Assembly (NCBI GenBank): GCA_003665825.1
Contig: QPFY01000006.1
Location: 124,001 to 188,000, forward strand
Direction: 5' to 3'
Length of the DNA stretch: 64,000 nucleotides
From: Microbotryum silenes-acaulis
Lineage: Eukaryota > Basidiomycota > Microbotryomycetes > Microbotryales > Microbotryaceae
Shown here: positions 46,230-56,675 of the stretch, piece after piece
Position numbering within the stretch: position 1 is the first letter of the stretch
How the letters are laid out: each line of letters opens with the position of its first letter
Made by a program: the position numbers and the translations under genes
Notes under the pieces: model-generated
What the model was told of the DNA's origin: nothing
Database searches by the model: none
The model's input: only the letters and a program-made list of their open reading frames with translations

Positions 46230-46241
46230 GGTTATAAGCCC
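46230..46241 (+). promoter_or_regulatory. Primer-binding site of Copia element C
   Basis: GGTTATAAGCCC directly follows the LTR. It resembles the complement of the initiator tRNA-Met anticodon arm, with one mismatch to the yeast-type sequence GGTTATGAGCCC. This is the half-tRNA priming seen in Ty5 and Drosophila copia. Confidence 0.7.
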
Positions 46242-46295
46242 AACGACTTCGCACAGCTGCTGCCACGTCGCAACGGTTCACCCGAACGCTCCACC

Positions 46296-47066
46296 ATGAC
46301 TGGCGAACAGTCAACCATCGACAAGTCCGTCGACGTAGACCCTCCAACACACTCGCAAACTTCGCGTTTCCCGGCATTTGCGATTTTGAAGAACAACAAC
46401 ATCGACGTATGGCTCGATCACGTTCGCTTCACCGTCGACAGGCGTCAGTGGCAGCTCTCCTTTCCCAAGCAGTACCCATCCGCCAAATGCAAGGACGACG
46501 ATGAACTCGATCGAGCTCATGATGCGGTGCACAGGGCAATGCATCAAACCTGTTCAGAAAGTGTGGCGCATCTCCTGGTCAGCTGCTACGACCTGACGCC
46601 GGAGCAGACGGTGGAATACCTTCGAAAGCACCTGGGTCGGTCTTCCCTTCGCGGCGTTATCACGCAAATTGGAAAGTTATTCTCGGTCGGACCGCCACCA
46701 GCACAGGAAGACGATTATCTTCCTTGGGCCGGATCCATCACTCGCCTCACAACTGACCTACGGGCTCACAAGTTGACGTTCGACCAAGTGGTTGCATGCC
46801 ACCTCATTGCGATTGTGGGCGCTCGACGACCGTCGTATCTGGATCAGTTCGGCTCCAAAGACGTCGATGCGATACCAACTGTCGACACAGTGATCGCAGC
46901 AGGTCGAGCTCCAGCAAACTTGAGTCAAGATACTGGGAACGCTGCGACGGCGTTGTTGGCCACGACTGGTGCCCAACCGAAGCCACCCGGCCCCTGCTGG
47001 AACTGCGGTGAAGACACCCACTTCAACAAAAACTGTTCCAAGCCGAAGAAGAAGAAGTTTCCATGA
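46296..47066 (+). CDS. Gag of Copia element C
   Basis: A 256-residue capsid protein from an ATG in good context (CACCATGAC). The N-terminal and middle parts are the helical retrotransposon gag fold (VWLDHVRFTVDRRQWQLSF, TPEQTVEYLRKHLG). The C-terminus carries one CCHC zinc knuckle, CWNCGEDTHFNKNC, then a lysine-rich end. The stop is TGA (47064-47066), and the pol ORF starts 27 bp later in the same frame; most Copia elements have gag and pol in one ORF. Confidence 0.88.
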   Translation: MTGEQSTIDKSVDVDPPTHSQTSRFPAFAILKNNNIDVWLDHVRFTVDRRQWQLSFPKQYPSAKCKDDDELDRAHDAVHRAMHQTCSESVAHLLVSCYDLTPEQTVEYLRKHLGRSSLRGVITQIGKLFSVGPPPAQEDDYLPWAGSITRLTTDLRAHKLTFDQVVACHLIAIVGARRPSYLDQFGSKDVDAIPTVDTVIAAGRAPANLSQDTGNAATALLATTGAQPKPPGPCWNCGEDTHFNKNCSKPKKKKFP

Positions 47067-47093
47067 CGCAAGACGACCAAAGGCGAGGAACCG

Positions 47094-50000
47094 ATGGCAA
47101 ATTTGGCGCTCCCTTCGGTTGAAGACATTCTGGGGACCGATTCCGTTGGCGCGTTTTTCACGCAATTACCAAAAGGACACTCTCGAGAAATGATCCTCTA
47201 CGACACGGCAGCGACTCATCACGTCATCAATAATCCTGCCGCGTTCGCCGACCTGAAGGCGACAGCTCCGTCTTCGTTAAAGGGCATCAATGGTGACGGA
47301 AAGACCATTATGGGAGTAGGCACGGCCTGCGTCGAAGACAAGCACGGCAAGAGGTACAACTTGGTCAACAGCATCTTCGTCCCTAGCGCCCCCGCCAATC
47401 TCTTCGCCGGGCATCGAGCCGATCGTGATAGTCGCAAGATCACCATTCAAAACGGGCGATTCACGGCGGCAGGAAATGACGACATCCTACTCACGGGACA
47501 GAAGCTCAATTCGGGATTGTACCGTCTGGACCTCAAGTTGGTTCAAGCTCGGAGTTCACCCCATGAACGTGCGTCAGCCACAGCTCTGACAGCAGTGCCT
47601 CTCCACATCTGGCACGGACGTTTCGCTCATCTACACTGCCGTTCCCTTCACCAGCTGTCCAAGTCTGACGCTGTGATAGGTTTGAACATGAAGTCTCGCA
47701 GTGACTTGAAATGCGAATCGTGTCTGGCCAGCAAAGCTACGCACAAGCCGTTCCCAAACTCCGAATCGCTAGCCGAAAAACCCCTCGATCTCGTCCACAT
47801 CGATCTCTTGTCCTTCGACGGCGAGCTGTCACTTGCAAATCATCGCTACGCGCTAGTTATTGTCGACGATTGTACGCGGTACATGTGGGTGTTGACGATG
47901 CCGCGGAAGTCGGACTCCTTTGAAAGGTTCAAAACGTGGAAACTACGGGTCGAGCTGTCGTCAGGGCACACTTTGAAAGTTGTCCGTTCGGACCGCGGTG
48001 GCGAGTTTCTTTCGACGGAGTTCAAGCGATGGTTGGACGACACGGGTTTGTCGCGACAACTCACGATCCCCAGCACGCCCGAGCAAAACGGTGTCGCCGA
48101 AAGGGCCAACCGCTCGATTTCGGAAGCAGCTCGAACGATGCTGTATGAATCCGGTCTGCCCACGGTGTTTTGGGCCGAAGCCGTGGCTACATACGTGTAT
48201 GTGAAGAATCGTTCCCCACATTCTGCTCTTGGTGGCAAGGTGCCATTTCGGGAATGGACCGGGAAACCTGCGCACGTTCATCACTTGCGGGTCTTCGGAT
48301 GTCGAGCTTGGCACACGGCGAATACCGAACAACGTAAGAAACTCCAGCCACGGGGCCTTCCGATGATCTTCCTCGGATACGACCTAGAATCCAAAGCCTA
48401 CCGACTATGGGACCCGGTGAGGGGGCGGTTAACGTTATCGCGAAGCGTGACGTTCTTTGAGGACAAGTTCCCGGCCCGTGAAGGCGCGCCAGCACCGAGG
48501 ATTGAGGCGATCGAAGTAGTCGTACCTCGACCAGTTGCGACGAATCGACATGAAGCTGCGCAACAGCCGATCGCTGCGAACCAGGCCCCGGAGGTCGAGG
48601 TAGAAGCCCGGGAGGAAAACCCGGTTGACGACGTTGACCCCGCCGAGCAACACGCACCAATTGTGGAAGATGTACCAAAGGAGTTGCGTTTTGACGCCCC
48701 TGGACCTGCTTGGGCAGCACCGGTCGGAAAGCGGGATCGTAGGGCACCTGAGCGTTTCGAACCGGAGGCCTTCGTAGCCGTCGCCGATTCCGACGAGGAA
48801 GACGGTCCGTTTGTTTTGCCGACTAGTGATCCCACGACTTGGAAGGCAGCCATGGCACACCACAAGTCTCACGAATGGGCGCAAGGTGCAATCGATGAGT
48901 TCGAGTCATTGCGTGACGATTACTCAGTCTTTACGATTATGAAACGAGACGAGCTTCCCGCCGGCGCCAAGGTTCTCGGGTCCAAATTCGTTTTCCGAAC
49001 GAAACGGGACAAGGATGGTCGGCCGACTTCGTACAAAGCTCGACTTGTTGCACGAGGCTTCACGCAACGGCCGGGAATTGACTTCAAAGAGACGTTCGCA
49101 CCGACAGCGAAGTTTGTCTCAATTCGTACTCTCATCGCGTTGGCGGCCGCCCGGGGTTACCATATCATCCAAGCGGACATTGACAAAGCCTATTTGCATG
49201 GCGAACTTGAAGAGGAATTGTACATGCGCGTACCGGAGGGAGTCCGACTTCCCGACGATGTCTGTCTCAAGTTGCAACGCTCGATTTACGGTCTCAAGCA
49301 GGCCGGCCGGGTATGGAACGAGACGATCCATAAGACCCTCGTCAAGCTTGGTTACAATCGTCTTCGGAGCGAAGAATGTGTCTATCGTTGGACACTTGGC
49401 AAAGACGATTATTACATCGCGGTTTACGTTGACGACTTGCTGTTTGTCGGTCCCGACTTATCCGAAATTGATCGCGTGCTCGACGAATTGGATCGATTGT
49501 ACGGAGTCAAACATCTCCGCAATGCAGAGTACATCCTTGGCGTCCAGCTCATTCGTCAAGCGGATGGGATTGCGTTGTCGCAACGACAGTATTTGCTCGA
49601 TGTACTTGCAAGGTTCGGCATGGCGGATGCTAACAAAAGTGTATTACCAATGCAACCGGGTCTTCAGCTCAAACCCTGCGACACTCCGGATCCCTCGTTA
49701 CAGACACAGTACAGATTGGCCATTGGATCATTGATGTACGCCGTCGTTGCAACTCGGCCCGATCTTGCATACCCGGTGTCGTATTTGGCAAGATTCACGA
49801 ACAAGGCAGGCAGTGACCATTGGGCGGCAGTTGTGAAGATTCTACGCTACATCAAGGGAACTCTCGAACTCGGCATTGTCTACAAGACGAAACGTGATTT
49901 GTTGGTTGGATACGTGGGGTACTCGGATTCGGACTGGGGTTCCTGCATCAACATGTCCCGATCTACGATGGGGCATGTCTTCAAGCTGGCTGACGGGCCA

Positions 50001-50366
50001 ATTTCTTGGAGTTCTCGGATCCAGAGCCAAGTGGCGACGTCATCAACGGAAGTGGAATACATCGGCCTTACTCATGCGTCTCGAGAGTGTCAGTTCTTGC
50101 GGAATTTGCTCGCGGAATTGGGGGTCACGATTTGTGGCCTGATCGAGCTGAAAGGCGACAATCAAGGCGCGATAGCTCTCACAAAGAACCCGGTGTTCCA
50201 CGATCGAACTAAGCACCTACGCCTGACCGAGCATTTCGTTCGAGAACGGGTACGAGAAGGTGACATCGTCGTTAACTATCTTCCAACCGCCGACATGTTT
50301 ACGAAGGCGTTGCCGAGACCGGCACTAGAGAAGCATAGGGCAGCCATAGGGATGGGAATTGTGTAG
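47094..50366 (+). CDS. Pol of Copia element C: protease, integrase, RT, RNase H
   Basis: The ORF is 1090 codons and has no internal stop. Protease: LYDTAATHHVIN with the DTA active site (about residue 36). Integrase: an HHCC zinc domain (HGRFAHLH, CESCLASK), then the D,D,E core (VHIDLLSFDG, VVRSDRGGEF, TPEQNGVAERANR). RT: WAQGAIDEFESL, QADIDKAYLHG, SIYGLKQAGRVWN and the catalytic YVDDLL. RNase H: GYSDSDWGSC, SSTEVEY, GDNQGAIAL, ending with ADMFTKALPR. All catalytic residues I can check are present. It would need expression past the gag TGA or its own start (ATG at 47094). Confidence 0.93.
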   Translation: MANLALPSVEDILGTDSVGAFFTQLPKGHSREMILYDTAATHHVINNPAAFADLKATAPSSLKGINGDGKTIMGVGTACVEDKHGKRYNLVNSIFVPSAPANLFAGHRADRDSRKITIQNGRFTAAGNDDILLTGQKLNSGLYRLDLKLVQARSSPHERASATALTAVPLHIWHGRFAHLHCRSLHQLSKSDAVIGLNMKSRSDLKCESCLASKATHKPFPNSESLAEKPLDLVHIDLLSFDGELSLANHRYALVIVDDCTRYMWVLTMPRKSDSFERFKTWKLRVELSSGHTLKVVRSDRGGEFLSTEFKRWLDDTGLSRQLTIPSTPEQNGVAERANRSISEAARTMLYESGLPTVFWAEAVATYVYVKNRSPHSALGGKVPFREWTGKPAHVHHLRVFGCRAWHTANTEQRKKLQPRGLPMIFLGYDLESKAYRLWDPVRGRLTLSRSVTFFEDKFPAREGAPAPRIEAIEVVVPRPVATNRHEAAQQPIAANQAPEVEVEAREENPVDDVDPAEQHAPIVEDVPKELRFDAPGPAWAAPVGKRDRRAPERFEPEAFVAVADSDEEDGPFVLPTSDPTTWKAAMAHHKSHEWAQGAIDEFESLRDDYSVFTIMKRDELPAGAKVLGSKFVFRTKRDKDGRPTSYKARLVARGFTQRPGIDFKETFAPTAKFVSIRTLIALAAARGYHIIQADIDKAYLHGELEEELYMRVPEGVRLPDDVCLKLQRSIYGLKQAGRVWNETIHKTLVKLGYNRLRSEECVYRWTLGKDDYYIAVYVDDLLFVGPDLSEIDRVLDELDRLYGVKHLRNAEYILGVQLIRQADGIALSQRQYLLDVLARFGMADANKSVLPMQPGLQLKPCDTPDPSLQTQYRLAIGSLMYAVVATRPDLAYPVSYLARFTNKAGSDHWAAVVKILRYIKGTLELGIVYKTKRDLLVGYVGYSDSDWGSCINMSRSTMGHVFKLADGPISWSSRIQSQVATSSTEVEYIGLTHASRECQFLRNLLAELGVTICGLIELKGDNQGAIALTKNPVFHDRTKHLRLTEHFVRERVREGDIVVNYLPTADMFTKALPRPALEKHRAAIGMGIV

Positions 50367-50385
50367 GCCTTAGAGCGAGGGGGGG

Positions 50386-50520
50386 TGTTGAGTTGACACG
50401 TGAGGAGTACACTCTGTAGGCTACATGAGCGCGAGCGCGCGCGGGCTTTCTCTTAGCTTCCTTCTGATTCGAGCGTTCTAACGTATTGAACCACCTCAAA
50501 TCAGATGCCGAGATTCTAGA
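50386..50520 (+). repeat. 3' LTR of Copia element C
   Basis: 135 bp, TGTTGAGTTG to GATTCTAGA, directly after a G-rich polypurine tract. Confidence 0.85.
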
Positions 50521-50672
50521 TGTGTAAGGCCCAGTCGTGGGGCCTTGCAAGTAACAGGATACGAGTATGTATTCCAAAGAATAAACTGGTCAGAAGGGAA
50601 GAGAGAGTCTACTTCCCGACAAGGCTTAAGGCCAGACGCGCGTCAGGCCTTGAGTAACTACGGAGTATTACA
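50521..50672 (+). repeat. Solo LTR of a third family, split by element C
   Basis: Removing element C and one TGTGT copy leaves a 150-bp unit (46019-46021 plus 50526-50672). It starts TGTAAGGCCC and ends GTATTACA, with TGTAA/TTACA inverted ends and a GGTTG duplication on each side (46014-46018, 50673-50677). That is the signature of a solo LTR left by recombination. Confidence 0.82.
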
Positions 50673-52161
50673 GGTTGGTCGGGTGCTGCGCAAGAGCCAG
50701 CAAACCTTGGTTGTCACCGTAGAGCACGACTGGGCCAGAGACCGGAGCGCCAAGTTCAGCCAGGAGTTTGCTCAGGTGGATGGCATCACCGCTTGTGTAC
50801 GAAAGAGAGAGGTACTCCGCGTTGGTAGTAGACTTGGCGACCCTGTGCTCGCGTTTGGAGCACCAAGCGATCGCGGCTCCAGACAAGATGAACGCGTAGC
50901 CCATGGTCGATCGCGAGGTCGTTAGACAGGCTCCCCAGTTCGTGTCCGAGTAGCCATGGAGTGGTTGGCTGGTCTTGCGATAGGTGAGCCCCAAGTCCAG
51001 TGTGCCTTTGATGTAGCGGAGGACCTGCTTGATGGCTGTCCAATGCTCCGGGCCAGGCTGCTGCGAGAAGCGAGCGAGGTAGCTGACCACGAAGGCAAGG
51101 TCCGGACGAGTTCCTACGGTGGCGTACATCAACGAACCGATGGCCTGCAAGTAGCGCGTACGATCCTGAGGAGTGGCCGACAAGTCCTCGAAGTCAAGGA
51201 CGACACCTGGCTGCATTGGAATACTCGCCGGCTTGGCATCGGTGAACTGGAACCTGGCCAGGATGTCCCGAAGGTAGCGCTCTTGCGAGAGCATGATAGA
51301 TTCATCTTGTCCACGCTTGACTTGGATGCCTAGGATGTATTCGGCAGGTCCGAGATGTTTGATGCCATACGCGAGTTCCAACGCGTCGAGCACCCGGTCG
51401 ATCTTGGCGGTAGAGGGGCCAACCAAAAGCAAGTCGTTGACGTACAAGGCAATGTAATGAGAGTGCCCGTCGTGTTTGCGGCGGTAGATGCAGATGTCGG
51501 ACCGGGTGGGCACGTATCCGAGGGACCGCAGAGTCGAGTCAATCTCAGCGTTCCAGATGGTGCCGGCCTGGCGAAGGCCGTAGATGGATTTGGACAGCTT
51601 GAGGATCTTGCCGGGCAGGTCAATGTCCTGAGGGACGCGCATGTACAGAGGCTTGTCAAGTTTGCCGTGGAGGTACACTTTGTTGACGTCGGCCTGATGG
51701 ACGTGATAGCCGTTGGCCGCGGCGAGTGCGATGAGGGCTCTAATGGACGTGAATTTGACGACTGGGGCGTAGTTCTTCTCGAAGTCAAGGCCAGGACGTT
51801 GGGCACATCCGTGAGCGACGAGACGCGCCTTGTAATCGGTGATGTCGCCATGCTGGTTGCGTTTAGTCCGGAACACCCAGCCCGATCGCAGGAGGATCTC
51901 ACCCGCGGGGAGCTCACCGGATTCGATGATTTCGAAGACCTCGTAATCGTTAAGAAACGAATCGAATTCATCCTGTGCCGGTGCGCCCCAAATGTCCTCT
52001 TGTCCCGATCGGATGACGTCGCCCCAATTGGCCGGATCGCGAACAACTGTCAAGTCGTGATCTGCGAAGCCGGCTTTGGTGGATGCGAAGGCGAGGAGCA
52101 GGCTCTTGAAGGAGGCGGTGGGTCCGTCGGGGCCGTCGACGAGCTGTTCCCGCGTGATCAT
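50668..52161 (-). pseudogene. Copia A pol, RT and RNase H part
   Basis: This frame runs on from the gag-integrase ORF (52270-54480) in phase, but a TGA at 52270-52272 separates them; an in-frame ATG lies at 52161. RT motifs: [10 protein letters not shown], the palm motif [10 protein letters not shown] (Asn replacing the first catalytic Asp), and [10 protein letters not shown]. RNase [11 protein letters not shown] and STTNAEY, running to LAQHPTN, where the nested insertion interrupts it. The last bases before the stop come from the solo LTR. The missing end is at 45829-46013. Confidence 0.88.
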
Positions 52162-52269
52162 GGTGGGAACAAGCTGGCGGCGTGTCCGGGGGCCAACTAT
52201 GATGTTTCGAGTGTCGACTTCACCGTACTTCCCCGGATCGGGACCAACCTTGGCGACGTCGCCGTACTC

Positions 52270-54480
52270 TCAAGTTGGCTTGACTTTGGCGAGTGGAGCT
52301 GGATCCGGAGGTGGCTGCGGCAAGTTCACGGCTGGCTCCGTCGTAGCGCTCGTGGTCGACGAGGTGTCGTCTTTGTCGGCCGAGTTGGTCGAAACCGGCG
52401 ACGCGGGTGTCTCGTCAGGCGTTGGGGAAGGTGGCCGCAGGGGAGGGTCAACAAGCGTTGGAGCCGACGACGGTGCTGGAGCTTCGACAGGTGGCGGCTG
52501 GGGGCAGTAACCCGGGATGCGTGGCTGCGTCACGCGGGTTGGTGCGGTCGTGAAGGGGAACTCGGTTTCAACGAACGTCACATTTCGGCTCAGACTCACA
52601 TGCATCGAGGAGGGGTCAAGAAGACGCCAAGCTTTTGCGTGTCGATCGTAACCCACGAAGACCCGAGCAATCCCTTTTGGGTCAAGTTTGTCCCGTCGGT
52701 GAGCCGGCACGGTGGCCCAGGCGCGACAACCGAATGCCCGAAGACCCTCCACGCCTGGTGTGGCGCCCAACCAACGACTGTTTGGGATGCCTCCACCGAG
52801 AGCCGCGTGAGGCGATAGGTTCTTGACGTGGATGTAACACATGGCAGCCTCGTCCCAGCATGATCGTGGGAGTCCCGAGTGAGACAGAAGAGCCAGGGTG
52901 CCCTCCACGATTGACCGGTTGACTCGCTCGGCTCGACCGTTTTGCTCGGGCGTGTACGGTGTGGTCAATTCGCGACGAATTCCACGAGCTACGCAATAGC
53001 CGTTGAAGGCGGTAGAGACATACTCGCCCCCGTTGTCCGAGCGAAGCGTTTTGACCTTGCGACCCGTGGCGTTTTCGATCTCCAGAAGCCAGTCCTTGAA
53101 TGTCGGAAGGACCTCGCTTTTGTGCCCGATGGGGTAAACCCAAGTCTTCCTCGAGAAGTCGTCGATGAACGTGACGAGGTACCGCTTATGGCCGAAGGAC
53201 TCCTCGGGGAAAGATAAGACATCCGAGTGCACCAATGCAAGCGGTTCCGCGGCATGCGACGACGAAGAGGGGAAAGGCAAACGATGCGCTTTGGAGGCAA
53301 GGCACGCGTTGCAGGTGAAGTCTTCACACTCGAAGTCACTATAGAGCCAATCCAAACCCTTCACCTGGCCAGAGGCCGCCAGTTTTTTAAGTGTCTGGAC
53401 AGAGGCGTGGCCGTAGCGCCGGTGAAGGGTAAGTAGAGGTAGCCTATCGGACTTGGTGGCGACGAGCGTGTGTAGCACACCTTTGCTGGCAGCTTGGACC
53501 GAAGCGTTGAGTTTGTAAACGCTGGACGCGATGGCTGATGCTGTGGCGATGCACCCTTGCGGCGTGCGGAGCTCGACGTCTCCGTGTTTGAAGGTGATGC
53601 GAACGCCTTTGCGGTCGAAGGCCCGGACCGAGATGAGGTTGGCAGGGCTCTTGGGGGCGTAGATCACGTCGTTGAGGGTGAACTTGGTACCATTATCGGA
53701 GACGAGCTTGACCAAGCCGATTCCCGAGGCCTTCACCGTTCCCCCTAGACCTTGCAGGACTTGCGGGGTAGGCGAAAGGGGGCCGTCAAAGAAGGACGCA
53801 TCGTTGACGACGTGGCACACCGACGCCGAGTCTAGCAGAAGGATTTCCGCCGGTGGCCCGATGTTGGTAAACGTAGCAGAAGAAAAGACGGACAGGTGTT
53901 GATCCTTGGATGCTTCCTCGGTGGCCACGAACGTGGACGCAGGCGATGATGAGCCTTGGAGTTCCTTCATGGCGTTCTTGAGCTCGAGGTACTTGGCTCG
54001 CTTGCGCGATTCCGGACACTTGTCGAGCCAGTGTTTGCCTTGACCACAAGCTGGGCAGTTGCTCGGGGCAGGACCAGAACGATCCCATTTTGAGCGTTTG
54101 GTCGGTACGACCGCCTTCGCAACGAGGACCGTCGCTCGATTCGTCCGAGCGTTGAATCCAGCCCAAGAGGGCGGGCATGGCGGCATCGTGAGGACCCAGT
54201 CAACGTAATTGTCCTCCGTAAGCTTCGAGTTGTGTGGGAAGACCGGGGGGTTGACTGGGGGGAGTAGCTGACGCATGGAGAGTGCGTCGTCATCCTGTGC
54301 GGGTGCGGGGCGCTGGTTCCTAATCAGCTCATCGAATTGCTCTTTGGTGAGCATGACGGAGGTAGCGGAGGCGACGTCGATGGTGTGGATCGACGTTGAT
54401 GACGGTGGTAGAGGAGGCGTAGATGCCATGTCACCGTGATCGTCGGGGTCGCCCGCCGCTGGTAGGTTCGGTGGGCTCAT
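52270..54480 (-). pseudogene. Copia A gag, protease and integrase part
   Basis: The ATG at 54480 lies within the primer-binding site. Gag is short (about 160 residues before the end of the zinc knuckle [14 protein letters not shown]); the central capsid seems deleted between NYVDW and the knuckle. Protease: [12 protein letters not shown]. Integrase: HRRYGHAS and CNACLASK (zinc), then [19 protein letters not shown] and [13 protein letters not shown] (D,D,E). A proline-rich linker ends at the TGA (52270-52272) before the RT. A stop between integrase and RT is not a normal Copia arrangement. Confidence 0.85.
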
Positions 54481-54484
54481 AACC
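54473..54484 (-). promoter_or_regulatory. Primer-binding site of Copia element A, overlapping the gag ATG
   Basis: On the minus strand GGTTATGAGCCC follows the LTR end directly. It is an exact 12-nt complement of the anticodon arm (GGGCUCAUAACC) of yeast initiator tRNA-Met. The ATG within it is the gag start codon. Confidence 0.8.
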
Positions 54485-54652
54485 TTTTGGGAACCTGAAG
54501 CCGAGGCACGAGAGCCGAAGATGATAGTAAAGATAGTTCGAGAAAGAAGAGAAGCGCTAAGGGAGCGCGCGCGAGGCGACTAATATCAACAACTAGTAAC
54601 TATTCATAATCAGGAAGACAAGTGGGATGAAACAGCAATATACACTCTGACA
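54485..54652 (-). repeat. 5' LTR of Copia element A, shortened
   Basis: 168 bp, lacking two short stretches (about 15 and 20 bp, next to CACGAG and GCGCGAG words) that the 203-bp LTRs have. Confidence 0.85.
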
Positions 54653-55067
54653 CTAACGGCGAAGCTGCAGGTGGTCTCCATCCAACACCAGTTGATCACA
54701 CCCATGATGTAAGTAGTAATGTATATATTTGCCTTTGTGTGCTCCAGCGTCTGATGATTGGGCTGACACGGGTGTGTGCAGTCATTGGGAAGATGGAGTC
54801 ACAGGGGGTGCTGGAGGTCGGTGTGGTTCCGCCCGTTCCCATTTGGACCCGGACAACATTCTCGACCTACCCGATTACAGTCAATTTTATGCGGAGGTCC
54901 GGGAGGGGTTTTTTAACGGTCGCAAGTAGGCCAAAGGATATCCCACGCAACTCCCCGTGACTGTCGGTGAGCACCCTGGGCGACTTGCACAAGGATATCC
55001 CGGCCTGTTCCGTTTCGAGCATGCGGTCTGCAGTGGCGAGAAGACGCATGTTTGTCTGCGCTCGCAC

Positions 55068-55236
55068 ATCAGCAAAATGGGCACTCGGCGCGCACCGCTT
55101 AAAGGCGCTTAAGCCCCGCTTAAGGACGCTTAACAAGACGTCCTTAAGCCCCGCGTCTTGTTAAGCGTCCTTAAGCGTCCTTAAGCGGGGCTTAAGCGCC
55201 TTTAAGCGGTGCGCGCCGAGTGCCCATTTTGCTGAT
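55068..55236. repeat. Fold-back element 1 (about 169 bp)
   Basis: Almost the whole sequence is one inverted repeat: arms start ATCAGCAAAATGGGCACTCG and contain repeated CTTAAG words, meeting in a short centre. GCAC on both sides (55064-55067, 55237-55240) may be a 4-bp target duplication. It sits where copy 2 of the Helitron has a helicase intron. Confidence 0.85.
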
Positions 55237-55243
55237 GCACCGT

Positions 55244-55395
55244 CATCAGCAACTTTGCCACTCGCGCTTAGTGCAATTTAGCGCACCGGAGATTATAGAA
55301 AACGAGCTAAATGTCACTAAAAGTGCGCTTTTGGCACTAAAGTGCGCTAAATGGCACTAAATTGCACTAAAGCGCGAGTGGCAAAGTTGCTGATG
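55244..55395. repeat. Fold-back element 2 (152 bp)
   Basis: Arms start CATCAGCAACTTTGCCACTC and are inverted at the right end. It shares the CATCAGCAA terminus and a CACTCG word with fold-back 1, seven bp to the left, so both may be of one family. Confidence 0.8.
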
Positions 55396-55449
55396 GTGCC
55401 GTTGTTTGTATAGGGTCCGAAAGTCAGGCAAGGACTACTACTTACAGAG

Positions 55450-55670
55450 AGATCCCCCAGAGGTCAGCATTCATGATGCAAGTGTCGACGATTTGTGCAG
55501 GCGATGACTTGGGAATAACGGGAAGGCATTGCTTCGAATCACCTGTGATGTTACAGTCCAACCGGTCAGTCAGTCATGCTGCCCTGCGCTTTGCTTTTGA
55601 AAGATTGGCACACACCTGCCAACACGACGGTCACTCCACCGAACCGAGCCGTTGAGGATCTGCCACGGGA
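55450..55670 (-). pseudogene. Helicase fragment of Helitron copy 1
   Basis: Matches, base by base with modest divergence, the part of copy 2 around the intron 57929-57993 and the following exon (QIVDTCIMNADF region). It has no open frame of useful length. Confidence 0.65.
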
Positions 55671-56647
55671 TGGTGAGCCGCAATTCACGGAACCAGAGCC
55701 TGTTTTCTTGCGTGATTCGTTACAACTATCAGTATTCTTGCTGTGGTCCATCTGTAGCAATGGCAGTGAAGACTCACATTTAGTGTCCCAATGACCCGGA
55801 TTCTCAACCGTACGAAGTCAATCCTGCCGCTGTGTCACTGACGTCCCATGTCTGTTTTTCGTATCAGGTTTTCCGTCATATCTAAGACTGCACAGCCATG
55901 TCAAGGGATAACTCACGCATGCAGTGTCACCAGCTGATGGTGAAGAAACAACTCGAGGGTTGACATTCAAAGAGGACGTGTTGAAGGGAATTGCTGCTTG
56001 GTAGTTTTCCATTAGCTCCTGAACAATCCCACACCAAGAGCACAGTTCATGAAGTTACTTACTCGAATCCGTAGCTATGCTGCATGCGGCAGCCATTTCT
56101 TGAGAAAACTTGTCCCGTATTTGTTGCAGAGCTACGACGACCCCTTCGGGTGTCGCGAGCTCGAGGTGGCGATGGGATGAGGTGTGAAGAGCAGGAGGGA
56201 GAAAGATGGAGAAGCCTGCGCCTCAGGTTAAACCGGGCTCATAGAATGTCGCGGAACGTCGTGGAGTGAAGCCCAGTGTCGGCAAGCCGTGACACGCTGG
56301 CGGGGCCCCTAACGGCGGAATTGGCGCACTGGCCGACACTACCCGAAGTCTGGCATATATTTTGGCAGTGGCAGGAACTACGCTACGATGTGGTAGACAC
56401 GCAAGACAGGTCGTTTCAGTCTGCTTCGGGAAGCAGAGAGTCATGTGCCAGGCTGCTTTGATGGAAAATGGGACCTCGGCGAACGTAGGCGAAACGGTCT
56501 GTTGCTGGCCGATCCATGCTGAAACAGCGCTAGCTAGCTGGGACGCGCTGGACCGAGAGCTGCCGATGACGTCACGCCACGTGGTTTGTCTTTTGTTCTT
56601 TGACGTTCTTTGTCTGACGCGACAGATTCTTTTAGTAGTTTAGTAGA

Positions 56648-56675
56648 CTAGGTTCGGCGGCGCGCTCCGCGCGCC
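56648..56675 (-). other. Helitron 3' terminus: hairpin and CTAG
   Basis: On the minus strand GGCGCGC-GGA-GCGCGCC (56675-56659) is followed by GCCGAAC and CTAG (56651-56648). The hairpin stops rolling-circle transposition in this class. Confidence 0.88.

Larger units (their letters stand above)
54990..56647 (-). mobile_element. Helitron copy 1, partial and rearranged
   Basis: The 5' end is at 56647 on the minus strand: TCTACTAAACTACTAAAAG, close to the Helitron 5' consensus. The first 300 bp (to about 56350) match the 5' end of Helitron copy 2. The middle (55700-56350) is unrecognised. 54990-55700 matches the helicase region of copy 2 (55.45-55.67 kb with 57.81-58.03 kb, and 54.99-55.07 kb with 57.68-57.77 kb), interrupted by two fold-back insertions. 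I did not find its 3' terminus. Confidence 0.7.

Noticed and set aside
46230..46241. tRNA gene
   Set aside because: Only 12 nt match the initiator tRNA anticodon arm; the position after the LTR makes it a primer-binding site. No complete cloverleaf was seen anywhere in the window.
51355..52818. 487-codon plus-strand ORF
   Set aside because: It is antisense to the Copia A pol and gag-integrase frames and has no protein motif; the long frame is a by-product of GC-rich codon use.
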